In this document: in pieces, positions 17,912-28,769 of the stretch
Position numbering within the stretch: the stretch's first letter is position 1
How the letters are laid out: each line of letters begins with the position of its first letter
Source: Acetobacteraceae bacterium
GTDB taxonomy: Bacteria > Pseudomonadota > Alphaproteobacteria > Acetobacterales > Acetobacteraceae
Reading direction: 5' to 3'
Assembly: GCA_030041375.1 (NCBI GenBank)
Contig: JASHOA010000074.1
Span: 21,592 to 85,591, forward strand
DNA: 64,000 bases
Program-made: the position numbers and the translations under genes
The notes under the pieces: model-generated
Database searches by the model: none
What the model was told of the DNA's origin: nothing
The model's input: the letters and a program-made list of their open reading frames with translations, nothing else

Positions 17912-18267
17912 GGGGAACGATCGTGCGCATTCTTCGCCTGTCTCTGGCGCTGCCAATCCTGCTCGCGGCATCCGGCTGCACGATGGTGCAGGACCCCATG
18001 ATGCGCGAGGGCACATGGCACCCCACGGATGCCAACGCGGCCAACCTGGCAGCCATGGTCGCCAACCCGCATGATCTCGTCGAGGGTGAGCAGGCATCCG
18101 GCACGACCGGCCCTGAGGCCGTGCTGCCGGTGGCGCGGCTCAGGGCAGACAAGGTCAAGCCGCTGCCGAACAATTCCATCGTGCAGATCGGTGGCACGAC
18201 AACCAACGACAGCAGCAGCTCGGGCGGCGACTCGGGCGGCAGCGCATTGTCCGGGAGCGGCGACTGA
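17908..18267 (+). CDS. Short CpaD-like pilus lipoprotein
   Basis: A 119-residue lipoprotein with a signal sequence and lipobox LAASGC (lipid-bearing Cys24). The segment NAANLAAMVANPHDLVEG resembles the C-terminal conserved block of CpaD, the pilotin-like lipoprotein of Tad systems, but the protein is about half normal CpaD length and ends in a Ser/Gly-rich tail. It starts in ATGA overlap with the secretin stop and its own stop overlaps the cpaE start. The position between cpaC and cpaE is exactly where cpaD is expected. A role in placing the secretin in the outer membrane is inferred. Confidence 0.7.
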   Translation: MRGTIVRILRLSLALPILLAASGCTMVQDPMMREGTWHPTDANAANLAAMVANPHDLVEGEQASGTTGPEAVLPVARLRADKVKPLPNNSIVQIGGTTTNDSSSSGGDSGGSALSGSGD

Positions 18268-19522
18268 TGCCCGACGACGGCGTTCTGTCCGCGAGATCTC
18301 CCGCCGAGGCCGGGGTCAAGGGCGAGCGCACGGCGATTCTTGCGTTCGTCGCCGACGCGGACTCGGAGACGGTGCTGCGCGAGGCAATCGTCGAAGCACT
18401 GCCGCAGGGCATGGAGGTGCGGCGGGGCAACATCCGCACGGCGATTTCGGTGCTCTCGCGAACCGCCACTCCGAGGGTTTTGATCGTCGATGTCAGCGGC
18501 GAGGAGCAGCCGCTCACCGCGCTCGGTGATCTTTCCCAGGTGGTCGAGCCGGACGTGCGCGTGTTGGTGATCGGAGACCTGGAGGACGTCAACTTCTACC
18601 GGCACATCACGCGCGGGCTCGGTGCGCTCGAGTATCTCTACAAGCCGCTCTCGCGCGACATGGTCGCGCGGCACTTCCGTCCTTTCATCGTCGACGAGAA
18701 GAATTCGTCCGAGGCCGTGCTCGGAGGGCGCATCGTCACCGTCACCGGGGTCCGGGGCGGGGTCGGGGCCACCACCATTGCCGCCAACCTGGCCTGGCAT
18801 TTCGGCTTTTCGGCGCGCCGGCACACCGTATTGTTCGACCCGGATCTCTATTGCGGAAGTGCGGCGCTCCTTCTCAATGCCAAGACCGGCAGCGGTTTGC
18901 GCACGGCGCTCGAATCACCGCAACGGATCGACGAGCTGTTCGTCGAGCGCGCCACACAGCCGGTCGCCGAGCGGCTGCACGTACTGGCGGGCGAGGAGAA
19001 GCTCGCCGACTCCCTGACCTACGCCCCCGATGCGGCGGCGAAACTCCTGGAGGCGCTCAGGCGGCGCTACAATTTCGTTGTCGCCGACGTGCCATTCCTG
19101 CCGCTGGCACTCAACCGCGACCTCCTGGATCTCGCGCATCAACGCGTGCTGGTGCTCGACCCCACGCTGGCGGCGGTACGCGATACCTTGCGCCTGCTTG
19201 CCCTGCCGCCCGGGCCGGCACAGCCACGCCGTGCCGTCGTGATCCTGAACCGGGCAGGCCGTCCGGGCGGCCTCACGACCCGGGAAATCGAGGACGCGCT
19301 GAAGATGAAGCCCGACGTGACGATGCCGGACCTGCCGCGCGTGGTGGGGACGGCGGCCAGCATGGGCGAACCGGTGGTTGCGGCGCGCGGACCGTTTCGT
19401 GCGGGCATCATCGAACTGGCACGCGAGGTGGCGTTCGTCCGGCTGCTCGATTCCTCGGCCGGAGCCGGCAGCACCGAGCTTCTCGATCCGAAGAGGCGAC
19501 GGCGATTCTTCGGGCTGTTCGG

Positions 19523-19526
<4 letters not shown>
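18267..19526 (+). CDS. cpaE: Pilus assembly ATPase CpaE (MinD/ParA-like)
   Basis: A 419-residue protein with an N-terminal receiver-like domain (VLIVDVSGEEQPL, VLVIGDLEDVNFYRHI), then a MinD/ParA ATPase domain with the deviant Walker A VTGVRGGVGATT near residues 157-168. CpaE localises and activates Tad pilus assembly in the cell. The ATG at 18267 overlaps the previous stop, and its stop overlaps the cpaF start, in keeping with a single coupled operon. Confidence 0.92.
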
Positions 19527-20931
<1,405 letters not shown>

Positions 20932-20935
<4 letters not shown>

Positions 20936-21897
20936 GCCCACTCCTGCTCGAGCTGTTCCTCGGCGCCTCCGTCGGCCTGGTCGGGCTCGGCATCTCCTCT
21001 CTGCTCATCATGCAAATGCAGCGTGTCAACGACCAGCGGCGGAGGCGCATCCAGGCTGCGACCAAGCCACATCTGCCGGTGGCCGAGGCCGAGCTCGTCA
21101 ACCTGTTCCGTCGCGCCAGAGTAACCCGGATGGCGGTGCTCGGGCGGCGCGCGGCGAGCCTGATTGCCTACGATCCGGCCCGGCGCGATGTCTATCCCGC
21201 GCCCTGGTGGGTGGTCGTGATCGCATCGCTCGCACTGGCCCGCGCCGCAGCCGGCATTCTCGGAGGATTGTTCGGATCGGTCTCGCTGGTGCTGGTTCCG
21301 CTCGGAGCCGTGTTCCTGGCGCGGGCGTTTTTCGGCTGGTGCGATGCCCGGCGCAGCCGGACCCTCTTCCAGCAGATGCCGGATGCGCTGGCGATGATCG
21401 TCCGCTCGGTGCGTGTCGGCATCCCGATGCAGGAGGCGCTGCAGGTCGTGGCCCGTGAGGGGCCGGAACCGACGGCCAAGGAATTCAACATGCTTGGCAA
21501 CCGCGTCATGATCGGCATGCCGCTCGACGAGGCATTGCGGGAGATGGCGGATCGCAACAAGCTCGCGGAATATCGCTTCTTCGCGACTGCCCTCTCTCTG
21601 CAAAGCCAGACCGGCGGCGGGCTTACGGAGACGCTGGAAAATCTTGCCGATGTCATCCGCAAGCGGGTGGCTCTCCGGGCCCGGGGCCATGCGCTGGCCT
21701 CGGAAGCGCGCACCAGCGCGGGGATCCTGGCGGCACTTCCCGTCGTCTCGGGCGTGGCGCTCTGGTTTCTCAATCGCAAATATGCCATGCAGTTGTTCGT
21801 CGATCCGACCGGCGAGAAGATTTTCGGCACGGCGGTGATCTCGCTGGCGATCGGCATCCTCGTCATGCGCAGCATGATCCAGCGCAGCCTTTCATGA
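20932..21897 (+). CDS. tadB: Tad inner-membrane platform protein TadB
   Basis: A 321-residue GspF-type platform protein. An N-terminal membrane helix (LGASVGLVGLGISSLLIM) is followed by central helices and a T2SSF domain with QMPDALAMIVRSVRVGIPM and SQTGGGLTETLENLADVIR, then C-terminal membrane segments. It forms the inner-membrane complex with TadC on which CpaF acts. GTG at 20932 in GTGA overlap with the cpaF stop is the natural start; there is no in-frame ATG nearby. Confidence 0.93.
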
Positions 21898-22835
21898 GCG
21901 GGGCGGATCTTCTGCTGCTGGTGGGCGGGGCAGCCCTGTTCTGCCTTGTCTCGGCCGGGCTGCTTCTGCAAGTGACCGCCCGGCAGAGCCGGTTCCGCGC
22001 GCGAGTCCGGCTGGTGCAGGCGAGCACGGGGCTCTTGCCGGCCGACCCACCAGCCATGGCGAGCGGCCACGGCATCCTTCGGCTCGTCGCCATGATCGGC
22101 ACCGCCTTTGCGCGGAGCGGCCTCTTTTCCACCCGCACCCTCACCGAGTTCGAGCAGACGCTGATCTCGTCCGGCTTCCGTGGCCCGAACGGGCTCGGCC
22201 TTTTCATTGGCGGCAAGCTGCTGCTGGTCTGCACGCTGCCGCTTGTCGCGTGGCCGCTGGTGGGATCGCTGCATCTGCCGGGACTGCTTCGTAACGTCTT
22301 CGTCCTCGGCGCCGCGGTTCTTGGCCTCTTGGGTCCGGATATGATCGTGCGGCAGATGCGCAGCCGATATCTCCGCCAGCTCGAAAAGGGAGTTCCGGAC
22401 GCGCTCGATATGCTCGTCATCTGTGCCGAGGCGGGCCTGAGCCTGGAGCCGGCGATCAGCAAGGTCGGGGTCGAGATCGGCTTTGCCAACCGCGCCGTCT
22501 CCGAAGAGCTCGCCCGGACCGCCGGCGAGCTTCGCATCACTTCGGATACGCGTGCCGCGCTCGTCAATCTCGGCAAGCGCACGGGGCTCGAATCGTTGAA
22601 GCGGCTCGGCGCCGTTCTGACGCAGAGCATCCAGTACGGCACGCCACTGACCCGCGCGCTGCGCGTCCTTTCCGCCGAGATGCGGGAGGAGATGCTGACC
22701 CGCTTCGAGGCGAAGGCTGCTCGCCTGCCCGTTCTGCTCACGATGCCGATGATCGTGTTCATTTTGCCTTGCGTGTTCATGATCGTGGGCGGTCCGGCGA
22801 TGCTCAATGTCCTGCACGCGTTTCACCACCATTGA
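21894..22835 (+). CDS. tadC: Tad inner-membrane platform protein TadC
   Basis: A 313-residue T2SSF-domain protein paralogous to TadB. It has an N-terminal membrane helix, FEQTLISSGFRGPNGLGLF, the GspF core GVPDALDMLVICAEAGLSLEPAISKV, and a C-terminal helix LLTMPMIVFILPCVFMIVGG. It pairs with TadB. ATGA overlap with the tadB stop fixes the start. Confidence 0.93.
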   Translation: MSGADLLLLVGGAALFCLVSAGLLLQVTARQSRFRARVRLVQASTGLLPADPPAMASGHGILRLVAMIGTAFARSGLFSTRTLTEFEQTLISSGFRGPNGLGLFIGGKLLLVCTLPLVAWPLVGSLHLPGLLRNVFVLGAAVLGLLGPDMIVRQMRSRYLRQLEKGVPDALDMLVICAEAGLSLEPAISKVGVEIGFANRAVSEELARTAGELRITSDTRAALVNLGKRTGLESLKRLGAVLTQSIQYGTPLTRALRVLSAEMREEMLTRFEAKAARLPVLLTMPMIVFILPCVFMIVGGPAMLNVLHAFHHH

Positions 22836-22846
22836 GGATTGGCAAA

Positions 22847-23572
22847 ATGCGAATCCTGTTCATCTTTGCGGCGCTCGCACTGGCTTCCTGCGCAGCGCAG
22901 CCAGAGACCTCCGGGATGGCGGCGGCCGGCAAGTTGAAGGTTGCCGACGCCGCTCTGCAGGGGGGAGACCCGGACATGGCGCTGCACGTAGCCGACGCCG
23001 TGCTGGCCCACGATCCCACCGATGTCGAGGCGCTGGTGCGCGAAGGGGATGCGCTCGCCGCACTCGGCCGTGAGGATGAGGCGGCGCTCAGCTATCAGCA
23101 CGCGCTTGCGCTCCGGCCCGGCTCGCAGGAAGCCCGCATCGGGCTCGGGCGCATCCGCCTGAAGACCGACCCGGCGGAAGCGGAGCGGCTGTTCGCCGAA
23201 GTGGTGGCGGCGCACCCGAACGAGGTGGCGGCACTCGTCGACCGCGGCATTGCCCTCGACCTCCAAGGGCAGCATCAGGCCGCCGCTGCGTCCTACCGTG
23301 CCGCGCTTGCCGTGCAGCCGGATGATACTGCGGCAGAGGTCAATCTTGCTCTGTCCCTCGCCCTGGCAGGCCATGCCAGGCAGGCGGTCGCCATGCTGCA
23401 GCCGCTCGCCGAATCGGGAACCGCGAGCAGGCGCGTCCAGGACGACCTTGCGGTGGCATTGGCGATGAGCGGCCAGACCGAGGCCGCCTCCAACGTCCTT
23501 TCGCCAGAGCTCAACCAGAACCAGATCGCGACGGCGATTGCCGGTTACCGGGCGTTGCAGGCCGATCCCTGA
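22847..23572 (+). CDS. TadD-like tetratricopeptide lipoprotein
   Basis: A 241-residue lipoprotein with the signal MRILFIFAALALASC (lipobox Cys15) followed by tandem TPR-like helical repeats (ALHVADAVLAHDPTDVEAL, AALSYQHALALRPGSQEA, AAASYRAALAVQPDD). TadD in other systems is a TPR lipoprotein needed for pilus assembly, and its place at the end of this operon, 11 bases after tadC, supports that role. ATG 22847 follows a GAGG site; in-frame sequence further upstream overlaps tadC. No TadE/F/G minor pilins follow in this window. Confidence 0.85.
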   Translation: MRILFIFAALALASCAAQPETSGMAAAGKLKVADAALQGGDPDMALHVADAVLAHDPTDVEALVREGDALAALGREDEAALSYQHALALRPGSQEARIGLGRIRLKTDPAEAERLFAEVVAAHPNEVAALVDRGIALDLQGQHQAAAASYRAALAVQPDDTAAEVNLALSLALAGHARQAVAMLQPLAESGTASRRVQDDLAVALAMSGQTEAASNVLSPELNQNQIATAIAGYRALQADP

Positions 23573-23706
23573 TCCGCAACCGGCCCACCAACTTAGGTCT
23601 GAGGGGTTTGACACTTCCGGTCGGGCAAGCCGAGTATGGGTGTTTGCCCCGGCAGCGGCGCTATGACGTGCCGGGGGAGCGCGCACTGGAAGGAGTTGAT
23701 CGCCGG

Positions 23707-24903
23707 ATGATCCCCCCACTGATGCCAACCTATAATCGTTCCGACCTCGCCTTCGAGCGGGGCGAAGGCGCTTGGCTGGTGACGGGGGACGGCCGACGAT
23801 TCCTCGATTTCGGCGCCGGCATCGCCACCTCCTCGCTCGGGCACGGTCATCCGCACCTGGTGGCTGCGATCGCCGCGCAGGCAGCGAAGGTGATGCACGT
23901 CTCCAACCTCTATCGTATTCCGGAGGCGGAACGCCTGGCCGAGAGGCTGATTGGGGCGACGTTCGCGGACTCCGTGTTCTTCTGCAACTCGGGCGCCGAG
24001 GCAAACGAGGGCATGGTGAAGCTGATGCGCAAGGCAGCGGCCGCAGAGGGTCGTCCGGACCGCTTCCGTGTGATCTGCTTCGAGGGTGCCTTCCACGGCC
24101 GCACCCTGGCGATGCTGTCGGCGACCGGCAATGCCAAGTACCTGCAGGGGTTCGGCCCGCCGGTGGACGGCTTCGACCACGTTCCTTTCAACAATCTCAA
24201 TGCCCTGCGCGCCGCAATCGGGCCCGAAACGGCAGGCATCCTGGTTGAGCCGGTGCAGGGAGAGGGCGGGATTCGTCCGGCGAGCCTGCAATTCCTGCGC
24301 GACCTCCGCGCGACATGTGACGAGTTCGGCCTGCTGCTCGGCCTGGACGAAATCCAGTCCGGCATGGGCCGGACCGGCAAGCTCTTCGCGCATGAGTGGG
24401 CCGGCATGACGCCCGACGTGATGTCGGCGGCGAAGGGAATTGCCGGCGGCTTCCCGATGGGTGCGATCCTGGCCACGGAACGGGTGGCACGGCATATGAC
24501 CGCCGGCACGCACGGCAGTACGTTCGGGGGCAATCCGCTCGCGTGCGCGGCCGGGAACGCAGTGCTCGAAGTGATGCTGGCACCCGGATTCCTGGCCGAA
24601 GTGGAGCACACCGGCCGGCGGCTGTGGCGCGATCTGGAGCGCCTGGTGGCCGACTATCCGGAGGTTTTTTCCGAGGTTCGCGGCGCCGGCCTGATCCTCG
24701 GCCTCAAATGTGTGCCGTCGCAAGCCGAGGTCGTCGCTGCGTGCCTGGCAGAGGGCCTGCTTGCGATCACTGCCGGGGAAAATGTGCTGCGCCTGGTGCC
24801 GCCCTTGATCGTGCGGGAAGCGGAATGCACGGCCGCGATGGAAATGCTGGCGCGCGCCGCGCGGCGATGCCTGCCCTCGAACGCCCGGCTGGCCGCGAAA
24901 TGA
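23707..24903 (+). CDS. argD: Acetylornithine aminotransferase
   Basis: A 398-residue class III PLP aminotransferase. The PLP lysine is K243 in [14 protein letters not shown], with [29 protein letters not shown] and [16 protein letters not shown] upstream. It converts N-acetylglutamate semialdehyde to N-acetylornithine in arginine synthesis. The assignment is strengthened by argF overlapping its stop by four bases. ATG 23707 ([14 protein letters not shown]) lies after [15 protein letters not shown] a few codons later is the alternative. The 134-base gap after the pilus locus is presumed to hold the promoter. Confidence 0.92.
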   Translation: MIPPLMPTYNRSDLAFERGEGAWLVTGDGRRFLDFGAGIATSSLGHGHPHLVAAIAAQAAKVMHVSNLYRIPEAERLAERLIGATFADSVFFCNSGAEANEGMVKLMRKAAAAEGRPDRFRVICFEGAFHGRTLAMLSATGNAKYLQGFGPPVDGFDHVPFNNLNALRAAIGPETAGILVEPVQGEGGIRPASLQFLRDLRATCDEFGLLLGLDEIQSGMGRTGKLFAHEWAGMTPDVMSAAKGIAGGFPMGAILATERVARHMTAGTHGSTFGGNPLACAAGNAVLEVMLAPGFLAEVEHTGRRLWRDLERLVADYPEVFSEVRGAGLILGLKCVPSQAEVVAACLAEGLLAITAGENVLRLVPPLIVREAECTAAMEMLARAARRCLPSNARLAAK

Positions 24904-25862
24904 GCGGGGCGCTGAGAAGGGCGGCGGCGGAGCCGGAAAATCCGGCGGTGCCGCGGCCAAGGCATTTCCTCGATCTTCGCGATTTCGACACCCCGACACT
25001 GCGACAAATGCTCGACGTCGCGAGCGGCTTCAAGCACGCGGGCGGAGTCACCTCGCGCCCGCTTGCCGGCCGGATGCTGGCGATGATCTTCGAGAAGCCC
25101 TCCACCCGCACGCGCGTGAGCTTCGAAGTGGCGATGCGCCAGCTCGGCGGGGAAGTGATCGCTCTGTCCGGCAACGAGACGCAGCTTGGCCGCGGCGAGA
25201 CGGTGGCAGACACCGCGCGCGTGCTTTCACGCTATGTGGATGCCATCCTGTTGCGCACCGACCGCTCGGAAAAGCTTGCCGAGATGGCGGCCCATGCAAC
25301 CGTGCCGGTGATCAACGGCCTGACCGAAGCGTCGCATCCGTGCCAGCTCATGGCCGACGTGATGACCTTCGAGGAGCATCGCGGCCCGATCGCGGGGCAG
25401 ATCGTGGCCTGGTCCGGCGACGGTAACAACGTCGCCCGGTCCTGGATCGAAGCAGCGGCGCGATTCCAGTTCACGCTGAAGCTGGCAACGCCCGATTTGT
25501 TGCGCCCGCCGCCGGAGCTGCTCGACTGGGCGCGGGCGGAGGGGGCGCGAATCGAGCTCACCGCGTCGCCGGAAGCAGCGGTCACAGGCGCGCGCTGCGT
25601 GGTCACGGATACCTGGCTCAGCATGTCCGACGATCCGAACGAGAGCCGGCACAACCTGCTCGCCCCCTACCGCGTGACTTCGCGGCTGATGGCACACGCA
25701 GCGCCCGACGCGATCTTCATGCATTGCCTGCCGGCGCACCGCGGCGAAGAAGTGGACGGGGCGGTAATCGACGGACCGCAATCGGTGGTGTTCGACGAGG
25801 CGGAGAACCGGTTGCACGCCGAAAAAGGCGTGCTGGCCTGGGTGCTCGGCGCCGCGCGATAA
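24900..25862 (+). CDS. argF: Ornithine carbamoyltransferase
   Basis: A 320-residue enzyme that makes citrulline from ornithine and carbamoyl phosphate. Carbamoyl-phosphate motif STRTR lies at residues 68-72, HPCQ at 146-149, and the ornithine-binding/catalytic HCLP at 275-278 followed by AHRGEEV. ATGA overlap with argD gives the start. Length and motifs fit the anabolic enzyme. Confidence 0.96.
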   Translation: MSGALRRAAAEPENPAVPRPRHFLDLRDFDTPTLRQMLDVASGFKHAGGVTSRPLAGRMLAMIFEKPSTRTRVSFEVAMRQLGGEVIALSGNETQLGRGETVADTARVLSRYVDAILLRTDRSEKLAEMAAHATVPVINGLTEASHPCQLMADVMTFEEHRGPIAGQIVAWSGDGNNVARSWIEAAARFQFTLKLATPDLLRPPPELLDWARAEGARIELTASPEAAVTGARCVVTDTWLSMSDDPNESRHNLLAPYRVTSRLMAHAAPDAIFMHCLPAHRGEEVDGAVIDGPQSVVFDEAENRLHAEKGVLAWVLGAAR

Positions 25863-25874
25863 CGAGTGCGGTCT

Positions 25875-25978
25875 AGCCCGCGATCGCCCGAGGCGGAAAC
25901 GTCGGAGGGCGTGAATCGCGGGCTCAAATAAATCGCGAGACCCGTGTCGGGCTGCGCAGTCAGCCCGACACGGGTCTA
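25875..25978 (+). repeat. 104-base double-palindrome dispersed repeat, copy A
   Basis: Two palindromes joined by an AT-rich stretch. The left one has outer arms AGCCCGCGAT/ATCGCGGGCT; the right one has AGACCCGTGTCGGGCTG facing CAGCCCGACACGGGTCT. It starts 12 bases after the argF stop. Related copies lie at 53169-53270 (inverted) and 60072-60175. It holds no open frame. It fills part of the 25863-26203 gap, the rest being a second repeat family and a DnaA-box-like site. Confidence 0.9.
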
Positions 25979-26023
25979 GGCCCGCGGGCGTATGCCGGCG
26001 GCCTTTCATGCCCGCATTCCACC

Positions 26024-26032
26024 TTATCCACA
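26024..26032 (+). promoter_or_regulatory. Perfect DnaA-box consensus upstream of dnaB
   Basis: TTATCCACA matches the DnaA box consensus exactly and lies about 170 bases upstream of dnaB. A single box can arise by chance, but this is an AT-poor region and the downstream gene is the replicative helicase, so control by DnaA is plausible. Confidence 0.35.
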
Positions 26033-26060
26033 GGCTGCGTAGCGAGAGCCAAGGCGCTAG

Positions 26061-26188
26061 TGTCCTGCCCCCGACGTTTGCTGCCGCCGGCAGCAAACGA
26101 AAGGGGATTAGCAGGCCACTGAAAACAAAGAGTGGTGTGCCGACCGCTATGGTGCATCCTGCGGTATCAAGCGTTGGAGTCGGCACAC
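26061..26188 (+). repeat. 128-base hairpin-rich dispersed repeat, copy 1
   Basis: It begins TGTCCTGCCCC, then a tight hairpin at 26075-26099 (arms CGTTTGCTGCC/GGCAGCAAACG, loop of three), a conserved AAAGGGGAT-AGCAG-CACTGAAAA stretch, and 10-base arms GTGTGCCGAC (26135-26144) and GTCGGCACAC (26179-26188) enclosing 34 bases. A 128-base relative lies at 41796-41923. It ends 15 bases before the dnaB start. Confidence 0.85.
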
Positions 26189-26203
26189 TAGAGTGAGCGC
26201 CGC

Positions 26204-27688
26204 ATGAACACCATCGAGTCGCCACTGCTCGGCCAGACTCTGCGCCGCCCGCCGTCCAACCTCGAGGCCGAACAGGCTCTGCTCGGTGCGCTGCTCGCCA
26301 ACAACAAGGCGTTCGAGCGGGTTTCGGAATTCCTCGAGCACGACCACTTCGCCGACCCGGTGCACGGGCGCATTTTCGAGGCAATCCGCCGGCGGATCGA
26401 ATCCGGACAGCTCGCCGATGCGGTGACGCTCCGGGGCGAATTCGAGCATTCCGGCCTGCTCGAGGAGGTGGGAGGCACCGCCTACCTCGCGCAGCTTCTT
26501 GCGGCCACCGTCGGCATCATCAATGCCGGCGAATATGGCCGCGCAGTACACGATGCGTGGGTTCGCCGCCAGCTCATCGAACTCGGCGAGGTGGTGGTGA
26601 ACCGGGCCTTCGGCAGCGAGCCGGAGATGGCCGGGCCGGCACAGATCGAAGCGGCGGAACAGGCGCTTTACGATCTGGCGACACGCGGCACGCCGGGCGG
26701 CGGCTTTCTGACATTCGAGCGCGCCCTGGCAGAGGCGATCCTGGGCGCCGAACGCGCCTTCAAGCGCACCGGCCATGTCTCGGGGCTGGCGACAGGACTG
26801 CGCGACCTGGACGCCAAGACCGGCGGTCTCCACCCCTCGGATCTGGTGGTCCTGGCAGGCCGCCCCGGCATGGGCAAGACGGCGCTCGCGACCCGTATTG
26901 CGGCCGGCGCCGCGCGCACGCTGCTGGCCGACGCCGGAGGAGAGCGCAGGAAGGGCGCGGTCGCGGTCTTCTCGCTCGAGATGAGCGCCGAGCAACTGGC
27001 AACCCGGGTGCTGGCCGAGCAGGCCCGCATCAGCGGTGACCGGATCCGCCGCGGCGATATCGGCCAGCGTGACTTCGACCGTTTCGTCTCGGTCTCGCGG
27101 GAAATTGGCAACCTGCCGATCGAAATCGACGACACACCGGCGATCACGCTGTCGGCGCTGCGCACGCGAGCGCGTCGGCTCAAGCGTACGCGCGGGCTGG
27201 AATTGATCGTCATCGACTATCTGCAACTGATGCGGCCGGCAGCCGGTACGCACCCGGAAAGCCGCGTGCTCGAGATCAGCCAGGTGACGCAAGGGCTCAA
27301 GGCGATCGCGAAGGAACTCTCCGTGCCCGTACTCGCTCTGGCCCAGCTCTCACGTGCCGTCGAAGGACGCGAGGACAAACGCCCGCAGCTCTCCGACCTC
27401 CGCGAGTCCGGAACGATCGAGCAGGATGCGGATTCGGTGATGTTCATCTATCGCGACGAGTACTATCTCGCACAACGTGCGCCGAAGCAGATGGCTTTCG
27501 ACTCCGAAGAGCGCTTCCTCGAGGCGACCGAGAAATGGCAGCGCGATATGGAGCGCGTGCACAACCGGGCCGAGCTTTTCCTGGCCAAGCAGCGGCACGG
27601 CCCGACCGGCAAAATCGACCTCTTTTTCGAGGCCGAATTCACCCGCTTCGCCGATCTCGACCTGCATCACGGCGATGTGGCCGGCTGA
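26204..27688 (+). CDS. dnaB: Replicative DNA helicase DnaB
   Basis: A 494-residue hexameric helicase. The N-terminal DnaB domain has PPSNLEAEQALLGALL and DHFADPVHGRIFEAI. The RecA-like C-terminal domain has Walker A GRPGMGKT at residues 219-226, VFSLEMSAEQLATR, Walker B LIVIDYLQLM and the arginine-finger region SDLRESGTIEQDADSVMF. It unwinds the chromosome at the replication fork. No intein interrupts the P-loop. The alanine racemase start lies within its last codons. Confidence 0.96.
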   Translation: MNTIESPLLGQTLRRPPSNLEAEQALLGALLANNKAFERVSEFLEHDHFADPVHGRIFEAIRRRIESGQLADAVTLRGEFEHSGLLEEVGGTAYLAQLLAATVGIINAGEYGRAVHDAWVRRQLIELGEVVVNRAFGSEPEMAGPAQIEAAEQALYDLATRGTPGGGFLTFERALAEAILGAERAFKRTGHVSGLATGLRDLDAKTGGLHPSDLVVLAGRPGMGKTALATRIAAGAARTLLADAGGERRKGAVAVFSLEMSAEQLATRVLAEQARISGDRIRRGDIGQRDFDRFVSVSREIGNLPIEIDDTPAITLSALRTRARRLKRTRGLELIVIDYLQLMRPAAGTHPESRVLEISQVTQGLKAIAKELSVPVLALAQLSRAVEGREDKRPQLSDLRESGTIEQDADSVMFIYRDEYYLAQRAPKQMAFDSEERFLEATEKWQRDMERVHNRAELFLAKQRHGPTGKIDLFFEAEFTRFADLDLHHGDVAG

Positions 27689-28769
27689 CATTTCGCCCGC
27701 CGTCCTTGAAATCGACCTCGGTGCCATCGTCGCCAACTGGCGGCTTCTCTCGGCCCGGCATCCCGCCGGCGCGGTTGGCGGCGTCGTCAAGGCTGATGCC
27801 TACGGACTTGACGCGCAGAAAGTTGCTCCGGCGTTGCAGCAGGCGGGCTGCCGGCACTTCTTTACGGCACTGCTCGAGGAGGCGTTGACGCTCCGCCCAC
27901 TCCTGCCGGGGGCCATGCTCGCCGTACTGGATGATCCGATCGTCGGCACCGAGCACGTCTATCGCGAGCAGGGAATCGTGCCGGTGCTCGGCTCGCTCGA
28001 CGAAATTGGGCGCTGGCAGGCCGAAGCGCGCCGCGCAGGGACATCGCTCGAAGCGATCCTGCACATCGACACCGGGATGGCCCGCCTCGGTTTGATGGAA
28101 AGGGAAGTACTGACCCTGGCAGCCGATCCGTCTCTTCTCGAGGGAATCTCGATCCGCTACGTGATGACGCATCTCGTCAGCGCCGAGTACCCCGAAGATC
28201 CCCTCAACGAGAGCCAGCGGGAACGATTCGAATCCCTGGCGGCCCGCTTGCCGCCGGCTCCGCGCTCGCTCGCCAATTCCTCCGGGATCTTCCTTGGTTC
28301 GCACTTCGCCTCCGACCTCGCGCGGCCGGGAGCGGCGCTCTACGGCATCAACCCCACACCGGGAGAGCCCAATCCCATGCACCCGGTCGTTCGCCTCAGC
28401 GCGCGCGTGCTGGCCGTGCGCGCGCTGGAGGCAGGCCGGAGTGTCGGCTACAACGCGACCTGGCGCGCTCTCAGGCCGAGCCGGATCGCGACACTTGGGG
28501 TCGGCTACGCGGACGGTTGGCCGCGCAGCCTTTCCAACCGTGGGGCTGCCTTTTTTGACGGCCGGCGGCTGGCGCTGGTAGGCCGTGTTTCCATGGACCT
28601 GACCACTTACGATGCAACCGGCCTGGCGCACCTCGCGCCGGGTGCGTGGCTGGAGCTGATCGGCCCCGCCCAGCCGCTCGCCGCCGTGGCCGAAGCGGCC
28701 GGCACCAATGAGTACGAGGTCCTGACTTCGCTCGGGCGGCGCTATCACCGCGTGTGGCGCGGCGCGTGA
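27675..28769 (+). CDS. alr: Alanine racemase
   Basis: A 364-residue fold-type III PLP enzyme that makes D-alanine for peptidoglycan. The PLP lysine is K39 in VVKADAYGLD; the opposite-face catalytic tyrosine is probably Y278 in LGVGYADGWPRSL. HIDTGMARLG and RPGAALYGINP are also diagnostic. The start MWPADISPAVLEIDL overlaps the dnaB end by 14 bases in another frame, so translation is probably coupled to dnaB. Confidence 0.93.
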   Translation: MWPADISPAVLEIDLGAIVANWRLLSARHPAGAVGGVVKADAYGLDAQKVAPALQQAGCRHFFTALLEEALTLRPLLPGAMLAVLDDPIVGTEHVYREQGIVPVLGSLDEIGRWQAEARRAGTSLEAILHIDTGMARLGLMEREVLTLAADPSLLEGISIRYVMTHLVSAEYPEDPLNESQRERFESLAARLPPAPRSLANSSGIFLGSHFASDLARPGAALYGINPTPGEPNPMHPVVRLSARVLAVRALEAGRSVGYNATWRALRPSRIATLGVGYADGWPRSLSNRGAAFFDGRRLALVGRVSMDLTTYDATGLAHLAPGAWLELIGPAQPLAAVAEAAGTNEYEVLTSLGRRYHRVWRGA

